Positions 8,401 through 17,139 of a stretch of DNA of 64,000 nucleotides are shown here, piece by piece; within the stretch, counting starts at the first letter, position 1, and each line of letters opens with the position of its first letter. A model generated the notes under the pieces. It ran no database searches and was not told the origin of the DNA. It saw only the letters and a list, made by a program, of their open reading frames with translations. Origin of the DNA: an uncultured Mucilaginibacter sp. (lineage in GTDB: Bacteria; Bacteroidota; Bacteroidia; Sphingobacteriales; Sphingobacteriaceae); the NCBI RefSeq assembly GCF_913773635.1, contig NZ_CAJYGQ010000010.1:212856-276855 (forward strand), in the 5' to 3' direction. A program made the position numbers and the translations under genes.

Positions 8401-9240
8401 ATGATGAATGAAAGTACAGACACGCAAGGTTTAACACCTGTAGAAATAGATGAGCTTGTTAACGTTGTAAAAAAAATACATGGTTTTGATTTTTCGGGTT
8501 ATTCAAAAGCTTCACTAAAACGGCGCATAACGCGTATTATGCAGTTAAAGAAGCTTGAGTTTTATGACCTCAAGCATCTTTTAATTAACGATGCGGCGTT
8601 CTTTCAGCACTTTTTGGAAGAGGTTACCGTGAACGTTACTGAGATGTTTCGCGACCCTTTGTTTTATAAGGCGCTGAATGCACAAGTTTTACCTTACTTG
8701 TCAACCTTTCAGCATGTGAAAATTTGGAGCGCTGGTTGCTCGTCGGGCGAGGAAGCTTATTCATTAGCTATTTTACTGCGTGAAGCCGGATTACATAAAA
8801 AATCTTTTATATACGGTACCGATATAAATACAGAGGTGCTGAAGGAAGCAAAGAAGGGTATTTATAGTTTGCGTAAAATTAAGTCATACGCGGAAAACTA
8901 CCAGTACAGTGGACTGCCAGGCACAATTACCGATCATTTCACCATTTTATATGATGCAGCAACCGTACAGGCCGAATTGAAGCAAAACACATTGTTCTCG
9001 GTTCATAACCTGATATCTGACAATGTTTTCAACGAGTTTCAAATGATTAGTTGCCGTAACGTATTCATCTATTTTGAATCGCATTTGCAGGAAAAGATTT
9101 TGGACTTGTTTTACAAAAGTTTGTGTCCGTTAGGTTTTTTGTGTCTTGGCAGCAAGGAGGCCATACGCTCTGATGCATTCAAGAGGCGTTTCAAGACAGT
9201 AAATTCTAAAGAAAATATCTATCAGAAAATTGGAGCTTAA
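8401..9240 (+). CDS. CheR-type SAM-dependent methyltransferase
   Basis: Protein-glutamate O-methyltransferase family. An N-terminal helical domain (GFDFSGYSKASLKRRI, ~28-43; VTVNVTEMFRDP, ~76-87) precedes a Rossmann SAM-binding domain with WSAGCSSGEEAYSL (~108-121), YGTDIN (~138) and SCRNVFIYF (~219-227). 279 aa is normal for free-standing CheR. No chemoreceptor, CheA or CheW gene is in the window, so the substrate is unlikely to be a classical chemoreceptor. The gene sits between a hybrid kinase and a CheB-like gene and overlaps the latter by 11 nt. Coding starts ATG ATG at 8401/8404; either could be used. Confidence 0.92.
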   Translation: MMNESTDTQGLTPVEIDELVNVVKKIHGFDFSGYSKASLKRRITRIMQLKKLEFYDLKHLLINDAAFFQHFLEEVTVNVTEMFRDPLFYKALNAQVLPYLSTFQHVKIWSAGCSSGEEAYSLAILLREAGLHKKSFIYGTDINTEVLKEAKKGIYSLRKIKSYAENYQYSGLPGTITDHFTILYDAATVQAELKQNTLFSVHNLISDNVFNEFQMISCRNVFIYFESHLQEKILDLFYKSLCPLGFLCLGSKEAIRSDAFKRRFKTVNSKENIYQKIGA

Positions 9241-9817
9241 TAACGATATTAAAAATAGGTGGCATAACTCCAAAGTTTTGTTGCTTGCGGGTTCGGCCGG
9301 GTCGTTCAAGCTATTGTTTCATGCAGTTAAAAATTTTCCTGCCGACTTAAACAAAACGGTAATTATCATCATTCACCGTAAAAAAAATTTTTTTAGTGAA
9401 ATTGAAAAACTGTTTGCCGAAAATAGCCGTATGTACCTTCGCGAGATAAGCGATAAGGATAAGATAGATAGTAATACTATTTACATAGCACCGGCAAACT
9501 ACCATACGTTGCTTGAAAATGAAAAACAATTTAGTTTAGATGTATCAGAAGCCGTCTGGTATTCTAAGCCATCTATCGACGTAACGTTTGAAAGTGCTGC
9601 AGACGTTTTTAAAGACAAGTGCACAGCGGTGCTTTTGTCAGGAGCCAATCAGGATGGGGCAGAGGGGTTGTTAAAACTGCGTAATAACGGGTCGCTTACT
9701 ATAGTACAAGATCCGGCTGATGCAGAGATGAAGGATATGCCTGCGGCTGCGATAAACATTAATGCAGCAGATTACGTATTAAGTTCAAATCAAATATTTC
9801 AGTTATTACAGGTTTAG
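9230..9817 (+). CDS. Stand-alone CheB-type methylesterase domain, TTG start
   Basis: Receptor-methylesterase fold without the receiver domain that normally controls CheB. 195 aa. The catalytic residues of CheB are recognisable: Ser in LAGSAGSFK (~22), His in IIIHRKKNF (~49) and Asp in LSGANQDGAEGL (~143). The only sensible start is TTG 9230 (MELNNDIKNRW), which overlaps the cheR 3' end by 11 nt and suggests translational coupling. With CheR it would form a modification-demodification pair; what is methylated is not visible. The conserved GASTGG motif is degraded to GSAGSF, so activity is likely but not certain. Confidence 0.82.
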   Translation: MELNNDIKNRWHNSKVLLLAGSAGSFKLLFHAVKNFPADLNKTVIIIIHRKKNFFSEIEKLFAENSRMYLREISDKDKIDSNTIYIAPANYHTLLENEKQFSLDVSEAVWYSKPSIDVTFESAADVFKDKCTAVLLSGANQDGAEGLLKLRNNGSLTIVQDPADAEMKDMPAAAININAADYVLSSNQIFQLLQV

Positions 9818-9848
9818 CTTATCATATTTGTACCTTTACCCACTTATT

Positions 9849-11795
9849 ATGAGTGTTGTTAATATTTTAGTTGTTGATGATAGGGAAGAAAATATTGTTG
9901 CGTTGGAGGCTTTGCTCCGCCGCGATGATATTAATATCATATCTACTACATCACCAAATGAGGCATTGCGTATTGCCTGGGAAAACCAGATAAGCATTGC
10001 CCTGGTTGATGTGCAGATGCCCGAGATTGATGGCTTCGAGTTAGTGGAGATGCTTAAGGCAAACCCGCGAACTAAAGACATACTCATCATATTTGTAACA
10101 GCAATTTCCAAAGAATCAAAGTACGCAGTAAAAGGGTTTGGTACAGGTGCAGTTGATTACTTGTATAAGCCACTTGACCCTTATATAACATCAGCCAAAG
10201 TTGATGCATTTATCCAGTTAGCCCAATACCAGAAAGACATCAGGGAAAAGAATGAGGAGTTGCAGAATTATGCCATAATGGTTAAAAATTCTGCTGATAT
10301 CATTACCACTGTTGATGCTAAAACCTTTCGCATACTTTCAATAAATCAGGCTGTTAAAAAGTTGTTAGGCTATCAGGTTAATGAGCTTGAGCAAACAAGT
10401 ATTGTTGATATGGCCGTGCCGGACGATCAGCCAAAACTGCGTAAAAAGCTTTCAGAGATTGTGAATAACAACATGAGCTTTGCAGTAGCCGAATATCAAT
10501 TAGAAACGTTTGACAAGCGTACTATTTGGGCCGAGTGTCGTATTACTTATAATAATAAAATATTATTTATTAATATAAGTGATGTTTCTCCACAAAAAAG
10601 CTATCAGCAGGAACTCATTAAATCAAAAGAAGCGGCCGAGCACTCGCGCAAGGTTAAAGAAAGTTTTTTGGCCAATATGAGCCATGAACTGCGCACACCC
10701 GTAAATGGTATTGTTGGCCTTACAAACATGCTGCGCAAGGGTGAACTTAACGAGCATCAACGAAATATTGTGGATTTACTTGATGTGTCGTCGCAGTCAC
10801 TATTAGGAGTTATTAATGACGTGCTTGATATCTCAAAAATTGAAGCCGGTAAATTTAGCATTATTCGTAAGGCTAATGATGTGCGCCAGGTTGTTCAGTC
10901 CACATTTGATTTGCTGAAATACAAAGCCGACGAGAAAAACATTGATTTGCTGTTGGAGATTGATAGCGATGTGCCTCAATGCTTGCTTTTTGATGCCTTA
11001 CGTCTCAATCAAATTGTAATGAATTTGCTTAGCAATGCCATTAAGTTTACGGAGCGCGGCTATGTTAAGCTTGTACTATCGGTGTTGCAAAAGGTTGATA
11101 GTAACGTTAAAATCAAATTCAGTGTTATTGATACCGGTATTGGTATAGCCAGTGACCGACTTGCTAAAATATTTGATTCTTTTGAGCAAGCTGAAGACGA
11201 TACACTTATAAAATACGGCGGTACAGGCTTGGGGCTTACCATTGTTAAAAAGCTTATTGAACTAAAAGGAGGCGAACTTACCGTAAGTAGCCAAATTGGT
11301 AGCGGCAGTGTGTTTAACTTCACTAACTGGTATGCTGTTGCTGACGCGCCTAAGCCCGAGAAGGCTGGGGGGGGTAAGCAAAGAAGCTTAATGCCATTTA
11401 CAGATGTACACGTTTTAGTTGCTGAAGATAATCTGGTAAACCAGTTCATGATGTCTAAAATGCTTAAAGATTGGAACGTAAACTTTGAGATAGTAGACAA
11501 CGGACAAAAAGTGCTGGATAAATTGCTGGCAAAAGATTTTGACCTGATATTGATGGATACGCATATGCCCGAAATGAATGGGTACGATGCCGCTAAAAAC
11601 ATCCGTATGAACTTTGCCGAACCTAAGCGCAGTATACCAATCATATCGCTATCGGCAGCCACGTTTGACCATGAGCAGCAGCAGGCGCTCTCAGCTGGTA
11701 TGAATGATATTTTATCTAAACCTTTTCAGCCATACCAACTACACGAAAAAATGCAACATCTGCTTGAGATATCAAAGGGTAAACAGTTAGCTTAA
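9849..11795 (+). CDS. Hybrid kinase: receiver-PAS-HisKA-HATPase-receiver
   Basis: Cytoplasmic signalling protein of 648 aa without membrane helices. Order: N-terminal receiver with Asp54 (LVDVQMPEIDG), coiled coil, PAS domain (~140-255), HisKA with His279 (MSHELRTP), HATPase_c (SNAIKFTE, DTGIGI, GGTGLGL) and a C-terminal receiver with Asp570 (LMDTHMPEMNG). I start at ATG 9849; an upstream TTG at 9828 falls within the promoter region (CATATTTG 9823-9830 and TACCTTTA 9831-9838, each one mismatch from TAnnTTTG). It sits 31 nt after cheB. The N-terminal receiver probably takes phosphate from the upstream hybrid kinase, making a relay; this is inferred from order only. Confidence 0.93.
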   Translation: MSVVNILVVDDREENIVALEALLRRDDINIISTTSPNEALRIAWENQISIALVDVQMPEIDGFELVEMLKANPRTKDILIIFVTAISKESKYAVKGFGTGAVDYLYKPLDPYITSAKVDAFIQLAQYQKDIREKNEELQNYAIMVKNSADIITTVDAKTFRILSINQAVKKLLGYQVNELEQTSIVDMAVPDDQPKLRKKLSEIVNNNMSFAVAEYQLETFDKRTIWAECRITYNNKILFINISDVSPQKSYQQELIKSKEAAEHSRKVKESFLANMSHELRTPVNGIVGLTNMLRKGELNEHQRNIVDLLDVSSQSLLGVINDVLDISKIEAGKFSIIRKANDVRQVVQSTFDLLKYKADEKNIDLLLEIDSDVPQCLLFDALRLNQIVMNLLSNAIKFTERGYVKLVLSVLQKVDSNVKIKFSVIDTGIGIASDRLAKIFDSFEQAEDDTLIKYGGTGLGLTIVKKLIELKGGELTVSSQIGSGSVFNFTNWYAVADAPKPEKAGGGKQRSLMPFTDVHVLVAEDNLVNQFMMSKMLKDWNVNFEIVDNGQKVLDKLLAKDFDLILMDTHMPEMNGYDAAKNIRMNFAEPKRSIPIISLSAATFDHEQQQALSAGMNDILSKPFQPYQLHEKMQHLLEISKGKQLA

Positions 11796-11855
11796 ATTAT
11801 TTCCGGGTTTTGCTACCTGTAACAAAACCTAAGTGTAGCCGCAAAAGCTTTTTCT

Positions 11856-11863
11856 TATATTTG
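11856..11863 (+). promoter_or_regulatory. -7 box TATATTTG of ccmB
   Basis: Exact TAnnTTTG match ending 5 nt before the ccmB ATG at 11869, so the mRNA would have almost no leader. It separates the haem-export genes from the kinase block upstream. Confidence 0.65.
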
Positions 11864-11868
11864 CAGTA

Positions 11869-12552
11869 ATGAAATTATTGCGCCAAACAGGTTATTTGCT
11901 CAGGAAAGAAATATTGTTAGAGTGGCGCTCTAAATATGCATTTAACGGGGTACTGCTTTATATTGTATCAACGGTTTTTGTTTGTTACATAGCTTTCAAC
12001 TTAACACCCGGCTTTACAAAAAGCCAGGGTTACCCGGTAGTATGGAACGTACTGTTTTGGATAATAATTCTGTTTGCTTCTGTAAACGCCATTGCTAAAA
12101 GCTTCCTCCAAGAAAGCCGTAGCCGCTTGCTTTATTACTACACCATAGCAAGTCCGCATGCTATAATTTTATCAAAGACTATATACAACGCCTTGCTCAT
12201 GGCTTTGTTAAGCACATTGGCGCTTGTAGTTTACACCTTGTTTTTTACTAATAACGTTGGTGATTCCTTATGGTATTTCCTGGTAGTATTATCAGGCAGT
12301 ATTACGTTTTCTACAGTATTTACCATGGTTTCGGCCATAGCCGCAAAAGCCGGTAACAATGGAACGTTGATGGCTATATTGAGTTTCCCGGTAATAATAC
12401 CTGTTATTATGTTGCTGGTAAAAATTAGTAAGAGTGCCATGGATGGTGTGGAACGCAGTCTTACTTACGGTAATTTTGGTGTGTTGGGTGCTATTAACGT
12501 AATTGTTATAGCTGTATCGCTTATATTGTTTCCGTTTTTATGGCGCGATTGA
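11869..12552 (+). CDS. ccmB: Haem exporter membrane subunit CcmB
   Basis: Permease subunit of the CcmABC(D) complex of System I cytochrome c maturation, in the inner membrane. 227 aa with six predicted helices; the N-terminal LLRKEILLEWRSKYAFNGVLLY and the SRSRLLYYYTIASPHAIILSK cytoplasmic loop are typical of CcmB. The ATPase partner CcmA is not in this window. The stop TGA overlaps the ATG at 12552, which lies inside the next gene, so the two are probably translationally coupled. ccmC follows after one unrelated exported protein and has its own promoter box. Confidence 0.92.
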   Translation: MKLLRQTGYLLRKEILLEWRSKYAFNGVLLYIVSTVFVCYIAFNLTPGFTKSQGYPVVWNVLFWIIILFASVNAIAKSFLQESRSRLLYYYTIASPHAIILSKTIYNALLMALLSTLALVVYTLFFTNNVGDSLWYFLVVLSGSITFSTVFTMVSAIAAKAGNNGTLMAILSFPVIIPVIMLLVKISKSAMDGVERSLTYGNFGVLGAINVIVIAVSLILFPFLWRD

Positions 12553-13832
12553 TGACATTTGGTGCCGGTTCTCTTGCATTAAGCAATTATCAGATTTCTA
12601 CTGCGCGACTATTGCGTGTATACTTCTTGCTTTTACTGAACCTGATGGTGTTTGCCGGTGCGCAAGCGCAAACGGGTACCATTAGTGGCAAAATTGTACG
12701 GGCAGATACCAAGACTCCCTTAGCTAAAGTAAGCGTTTTCTTAAGTAATGCTACCGTTGGAGCAACCACGGATGAAGCTGGGAATTTCACACTTCGCAAC
12801 ATCAGGCCCGGCCAGTATGATTTGGTTGCTACGTCAGTAGGATTTGAAGACTTCACGCAACAGGTTTTGGTTAACGCTACACCAATAGCTATAAACGTGG
12901 AAATGAGAGCGCGTGTTATGCAACTGGAGGATGTAGTAGTTACCAATAATGATAATTGGAAGGCAAATTATCAAATGTTTCTGGCCGAGTTTTTTGGCAC
13001 ATCTGCTTACGCCAGGCAATGTAAAATATCTAATCCGCATGATCTAGTACTTATTTACAGCAAATCAAAGCGAACCCTTACAGCTTTATCTTATGATTTC
13101 ATTAATATTGAAAATAAAGCATTAGGCTACCGCATACGTTTTCTACTTAAAAACTTTAAAAGCGATAAATTAAACAATATAATATCCTGGCAAGGAAAGG
13201 TATTATACGAGGAGTTACCCGGAAGCGCGGCTCAAAGGAAAATTTGGGAGCAGCGTAGGCAGGACATCTACTACGGATCGGCAATGCAGTTTTTCCGCTC
13301 GCTGGTTGATGGTAATTACGAGCGTGATGGCTTTGTTATGCGCATCTTGGCCCGACGACCAAATGCTGAGCGCCCGCCCGACCCGGTTATACAACGCAAG
13401 ATTGATAAGTTTGACGGTGTAAACAGCGATTCATTAAGATACTGGGTAAACAAATATCAGTTGCCAAAATATCACGAGCACCTCTACCGCGACCCACTGA
13501 AAATTGAGCAGGTTGTTAAAGAGACAGACAGGCAGGGTATATACGGCATGGCGTTTCCGGAGTGCCTTTACGTCGTTTACACCAAAAAGCGCGAAACGCA
13601 GGATTTTAAAGACATTTACCGGCCTCTGGATTGGGAAAATTTTGAAACAAGTGTGGTAACGCTTTATACGCCATATATACTGTTTGATAAAAATGGCTCA
13701 ATATTATCAAATCCAAGTCCGCTGCAGGAAGGTACATGGTCCAAAAATAAAATAGCGGAATTGCTACCTGTAGACTTTGAACCATCTGCAACTTACACAC
13801 CGCCGTATATAGGTCAACAATATAAGCCTTAG
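12540..13832 (+). CDS. Exported protein with N-terminal CarboxypepD_reg domain
   Basis: 430 aa. A signal peptide (core LLRVYFLLLLNLMVFAGA, cleavage after AQA near residue 43) is followed by a carboxypeptidase-D regulatory-like beta-sandwich (~46-130: GTISGKIVRADTKTPLAKV, DEAGNFTLRNIRPGQYDL). The remaining ~300 residues form a family often seen fused to this domain in Bacteroidota, with no recognised catalytic motif. Start 12540 overlaps ccmB by 13 nt; ATG 12552, overlapping the ccmB stop by one base, is an equally good start. Placement between ccmB and ccmC is odd for a protein with no known role in haem handling. Probably periplasmic or outer-membrane associated. Confidence 0.85.
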   Translation: MARLMTFGAGSLALSNYQISTARLLRVYFLLLLNLMVFAGAQAQTGTISGKIVRADTKTPLAKVSVFLSNATVGATTDEAGNFTLRNIRPGQYDLVATSVGFEDFTQQVLVNATPIAINVEMRARVMQLEDVVVTNNDNWKANYQMFLAEFFGTSAYARQCKISNPHDLVLIYSKSKRTLTALSYDFINIENKALGYRIRFLLKNFKSDKLNNIISWQGKVLYEELPGSAAQRKIWEQRRQDIYYGSAMQFFRSLVDGNYERDGFVMRILARRPNAERPPDPVIQRKIDKFDGVNSDSLRYWVNKYQLPKYHEHLYRDPLKIEQVVKETDRQGIYGMAFPECLYVVYTKKRETQDFKDIYRPLDWENFETSVVTLYTPYILFDKNGSILSNPSPLQEGTWSKNKIAELLPVDFEPSATYTPPYIGQQYKP

Positions 13833-13880
13833 CCTATATGATAATTGCTATGTAAGCATAGTAATTTTAAGTAATTGTTT

Positions 13881-13888
13881 TACCTTTG
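13881..13888 (+). promoter_or_regulatory. -7 box TACCTTTG of ccmC
   Basis: Exact TAnnTTTG match 15 nt before the ATG at 13904. It shows that ccmC does not depend on the ccmB transcript. An in-frame TTG inside this box (13886) is therefore not the start. Confidence 0.6.
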
Positions 13889-13903
13889 CGCGTTGAATTT
13901 TAT

Positions 13904-14575
13904 ATGAAATTTATATATCAAAGTTGGTGGAAAATTTTAGGTGTTGTGCTGGTGTTATATACATTGGTAGCCGGGTTCATGCTAACTGTTCCTAAATTAC
14001 CTATTTTGCACGAGACCATACGCAACGTATACTTCCACGTGCCCATGTGGATGGCTATGTTTTTGGTGTTTGGCGTATCGGTTTTTTACAGCGTGCGCTA
14101 TTTAGCCAGTGGCAAGGAGGAGTATGATTTGATTGCTATTGAGAGCGTTAACACCGGTATAATATTTTATATTTTGGGATTGCTGAGCGGCATGCTTTGG
14201 GCACGATATACTTGGGGACAATACTGGAGTAACGACCCTAAACAAAATAGCGCGGCAATAGCCTTCTTGCTTTACTGTGCTTACCTGGTTTTGCGAAACG
14301 CCATAGATGAAGAGCAGAGGCGTGCACGTATTTCGGCCATTTACAACATATTTGCTTTCCCTATAATGTTGGTTCTATTGTTCATACTGCCACGTTTAAC
14401 CGATTCATTACACCCTGGTAATGGAGGCAATCCGGCGTTTGGTAAGTATGACATGACTAACGAAATGCGTGCTGTATTATATCCTGCATTTATAGGATGG
14501 ATGCTTATTGCCTTATGGATTGCAACTTTGCGTTACCGTATACGTTTAATCGAAAATAAAAACAACTCCTTATAA
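13904..14575 (+). CDS. ccmC: Haem-handling protein CcmC (CcsA/CcmC family)
   Basis: Inner-membrane haem-handling protein that presents haem to CcmE at the periplasmic face. 223 aa with six helices. The tryptophan-rich haem-binding segment is present as WGQYWSNDPKQNS (~100-112), flanked by conserved His residues in RNVYFHVPMW (~42-51) and in SLHPGN. The WGxxW..D pattern is a variant of the canonical WWD loop. ATG 13904 is chosen over the TTG at 13886, which lies in the promoter. It is followed after 6 nt by the CcmD-like gene. Confidence 0.93.
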   Translation: MKFIYQSWWKILGVVLVLYTLVAGFMLTVPKLPILHETIRNVYFHVPMWMAMFLVFGVSVFYSVRYLASGKEEYDLIAIESVNTGIIFYILGLLSGMLWARYTWGQYWSNDPKQNSAAIAFLLYCAYLVLRNAIDEEQRRARISAIYNIFAFPIMLVLLFILPRLTDSLHPGNGGNPAFGKYDMTNEMRAVLYPAFIGWMLIALWIATLRYRIRLIENKNNSL

Positions 14576-14581
14576 ATTACC

Positions 14582-14785
14582 ATGAAGAAACTTACTTGTT
14601 TAGCCGTATTGTTGATAGGCTATTTAGGCGCATTTGCACAAGATGTTGAAATGGCTGATACTATGCGGAGCGAAGGAAAAATATACGTTGTTATAGGTAC
14701 CATAGTTATTGTATTTGTTGGCCTGGCTTTATACCTGTTCAGTATGGACAGGCGTTTAAACCGTATTGAAAAGCACAAAGACTAA
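14582..14785 (+). CDS. CcmD-like small membrane protein
   Basis: 67 aa with a signal-peptide-like N-terminus (MKKLTCLAVLLIGYLGAFAQ) and one further membrane helix (~34-53) ending in a basic, charged tail (MDRRLNRIEKHKD). CcmD is a single-helix partner that helps release holo-CcmE from the CcmABC complex, and this gene sits just where ccmD is expected, 6 nt after ccmC. The family is defined more by position and topology than by sequence, so the name is moderately secure. The extra N-terminal hydrophobic segment is characteristic of the Bacteroidota version. Confidence 0.75.
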   Translation: MKKLTCLAVLLIGYLGAFAQDVEMADTMRSEGKIYVVIGTIVIVFVGLALYLFSMDRRLNRIEKHKD

Positions 14786-14870
14786 AACTTTTTTGGCACT
14801 TGCAATGTGTTAACTTTTAATTCAACTTCTTATTGCGTAAAACTTTACCAATTATTAATCAAATTCATAT

Positions 14871-16304
14871 ATGAGCAATTTAATTATATCCGATCAAGAC
14901 ACTCATTTCTTTTCAGATGTGTGCGCCAATTTTGATCACGCAGCTCAATTTACCAAACACGATGCCGGTTTATTAGATCAAATTAAATCATGTAACAGTG
15001 TTTACCGTTTCCGCTTTCCTATACGTAAAGGTGACGGCTTTGAAGTTATTGATGCATGGCGCGTTGAGCATTCGCATCACCAATCGCCTACCAAAGGTGG
15101 TATACGTTACAGCGAAATGGTTAACGAAGATGAGGTAATGGCGCTTGCAGCGTTAATGACTTATAAGTGTGCTATTGTTAATGTACCATTTGGTGGTGCT
15201 AAGGGTGGCATTAAAATCAATCCAAAAAACTACACGGTACAGGAGTTAGAGAACATTACCCGCCGTTACACTGTTGAACTGACAAAGAAAAACTTTTTAG
15301 GTCCAAGCATTGACGTACCTGCACCAGATTATGGCTCAGGCGAGCGTGAAATGAGCTGGATTGCTGATACCTATGCAACCATGAACCCTAACCAGGGCGA
15401 TGCACTAGGTTGCGTTACCGGAAAGCCAATTGCGTTGCACGGTATTGCAGGCAGGAGAGAAGCTACCGGCCGTGGTGTTGCCATAGCTGCCCGGGAATGT
15501 GTTAGCGTTGGCGAAGACATGCAAAAACTTGGTTTAACAGCCGGGTTAACAGGCAAAAAGGTAATTGTACAAGGCTTAGGTAACGTGGGCTACTACTCGG
15601 CCAAGTTTTTGTCTGAATTTGGCGCAACCATTGTTGGCTTGTGCGAATATGAAGGTGCCATTTATAGTGAAGACGGTCTTGATTACGACGCTGTTTTCCA
15701 ACACCGTAAAGCCACAGGTTCAATATTGGGTTTCGCAGGTGCTAAAAAGGAATTTACCCGTTCGGGAGAAGGACTTGAGCAGCCATGTGATATACTGGTA
15801 CCGGCTGCATTAGAAAATCAAATTACAATAGAAAACGTTCGTAACCTGCAAGCTAAAATTATAGTTGAAGGTGCAAACGGACCAACTACACCTGAGGCAG
15901 AAGCCATTTTTTACGAAAACGGTGGTATAATTGTACCTGATATGTATGCCAATGCCGGCGGTGTAACCGTTTCATATTTCGAGTGGTTGAAAAATCTTTC
16001 ACACGTTTCATTCGGTCGTATGAATCGCAGATTTGAAGAAAACTCAAACTTGAACATAGTTAACATGGTTGAAGGCATTACCGGCGTTTCATTAACTCCG
16101 CTTCAGCGCGAAACTATCATCAAAGGTGCTACTGAGCTTGAATTGGTTAACTCCGGCTTGGAGGATACTATGATTCGTTCATACCATGAAATACGCGAAA
16201 CTTTACGCAATAACCCGGAGGCAAAAACGCTTCGCGTTGCTGCTTTTGTAGGCGCAATAAATAAAATTGCTGTTTCATACCAAAACTTAGGTGTTTGGCC
16301 GTAA
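14871..16304 (+). CDS. gdhA: Glutamate dehydrogenase (Glu/Leu/Phe/Val family)
   Basis: Interconverts glutamate and 2-oxoglutarate plus ammonia, linking carbon and nitrogen metabolism in the cytosol. 477 aa. Substrate domain: [10 protein letters not shown] (~78-87) and [12 protein letters not shown] (~104-115) with the catalytic Lys; then [12 protein letters not shown]. Nucleotide-binding Rossmann fold: [17 protein letters not shown] (~227-243). Near the end, [12 protein letters not shown] is the usual hydrophobic dehydrogenase signature. Coenzyme preference cannot be read with confidence. It lies within the ccm gene series without an evident functional link and ends in a strong terminator, so it is probably its own unit. 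Confidence 0.92.
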   Translation: MSNLIISDQDTHFFSDVCANFDHAAQFTKHDAGLLDQIKSCNSVYRFRFPIRKGDGFEVIDAWRVEHSHHQSPTKGGIRYSEMVNEDEVMALAALMTYKCAIVNVPFGGAKGGIKINPKNYTVQELENITRRYTVELTKKNFLGPSIDVPAPDYGSGEREMSWIADTYATMNPNQGDALGCVTGKPIALHGIAGRREATGRGVAIAARECVSVGEDMQKLGLTAGLTGKKVIVQGLGNVGYYSAKFLSEFGATIVGLCEYEGAIYSEDGLDYDAVFQHRKATGSILGFAGAKKEFTRSGEGLEQPCDILVPAALENQITIENVRNLQAKIIVEGANGPTTPEAEAIFYENGGIIVPDMYANAGGVTVSYFEWLKNLSHVSFGRMNRRFEENSNLNIVNMVEGITGVSLTPLQRETIIKGATELELVNSGLEDTMIRSYHEIRETLRNNPEAKTLRVAAFVGAINKIAVSYQNLGVWP

Positions 16305-16344
16305 ATAATTCCAGCAATACTTATTTGGTTTAAAAACCGTTTTA

Positions 16345-16378
16345 ATAGCGATAACCCTAATGGTTATCGCTATTTTTG
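16345..16378 (+). terminator. Strong rho-independent terminator after gdhA
   Basis: Perfect 12-bp stem at 16345-16356 and 16362-16373 (ATAGCGATAACC and its complement) with the loop CTAAT, followed by a T run. It lies 41 nt past the stop codon. Confidence 0.9.
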
Positions 16379-16417
16379 TTTGCTAAATAAGCATTTACAA
16401 ATTCACTAATCAAAGTA

Positions 16418-17032
16418 ATGAGATTTCTACCGGGCCTGCTTGCATTAATGTTATATGCAACCTGTTCATTTGCACAAAACGCTCCCCCCGAGTACTTCGA
16501 AACCGGAATAATTAAAACCAAGTTTGGTGCAAGGGTAGCTTACACAAGCCGCAAGCGTGCGCTTACCCTGGATGTAGCATCCAACCAGGTTAAGGCCACA
16601 GAACACCCATATGTTATATTGGTTGGTACACAGGTTTTGCAGTTTGCGTTTACACCTGTTATCAATGATACACTATCGCGCACACCTGACAAACAAAAAG
16701 AACTTGTTTTAGGATATGTACAATCGGAAGTTGATTACGCTAAGAAAATTTTAAAGGCTGATAAGTTGATAAGCACAACGGAGTGGCTTACGCTTAACAA
16801 TAAGCCATATTTATTCTGGACATATTATTTGCCTGAGGGAGACAAATCAAACGTAGTAAAACAAACTTACTTGTGCACATACAGTTATGGCAGGGTGTTG
16901 AGCATCAATTCACCGCTGATGAAAGGGGAGGATGAGTTACAAAGTAAAGCCTTATTGACCCAGGTAGGTAAAACTTTCATGCAGTACAATAACTACATCG
17001 ATCTTGAAAAGATGTATAAGGCTATGCGTTAA
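16418..17032 (+). CDS. Exported protein of unknown function
   Basis: 204 aa with a signal peptide (MRFLPGLLALMLYATCSFAQ, cleavage near residue 20) and a soluble domain after it. The mature part is of mixed alpha/beta character (VAYTSRKRALTLDV, VILVGTQVLQFAFTP, then a WLTLNNKPYLFWTYYLPEG strand pair). No family or catalytic motif is recognised. It lies between gdhA and ccmE, 107 nt before ccmE. A periplasmic location is likely; involvement in cytochrome maturation is possible only by position. Confidence 0.72.
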   Translation: MRFLPGLLALMLYATCSFAQNAPPEYFETGIIKTKFGARVAYTSRKRALTLDVASNQVKATEHPYVILVGTQVLQFAFTPVINDTLSRTPDKQKELVLGYVQSEVDYAKKILKADKLISTTEWLTLNNKPYLFWTYYLPEGDKSNVVKQTYLCTYSYGRVLSINSPLMKGEDELQSKALLTQVGKTFMQYNNYIDLEKMYKAMR

Positions 17033-17103
17033 TAGCGTATTGTTAAGAATAGTTCTAAATAAGATATATCTTCGGTAATAAATTATATTGGTTATACGTT
17101 TTG

Positions 17104-17111
17104 TATTTTTG
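17104..17111 (+). promoter_or_regulatory. -7 box TATTTTTG of ccmE
   Basis: Exact TAnnTTTG match 28 nt before the ccmE ATG. A TTG at 17088-17090 is too close (13 nt) for a standard -33 element. A 6-bp hairpin, TGTAAA/TTTACA (17110-17125), overlaps the box end and the presumed transcription start. Confidence 0.5.
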
Positions 17112-17139
17112 TAAATTGTTTTACAACAGGTAATTTTCA

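Noticed and set aside
11060..11662. 200-codon open frame on the minus strand inside the second hybrid kinase gene
   Set aside because: Opposite strand of conserved kinase/receiver codons; no family likeness and no start signals.
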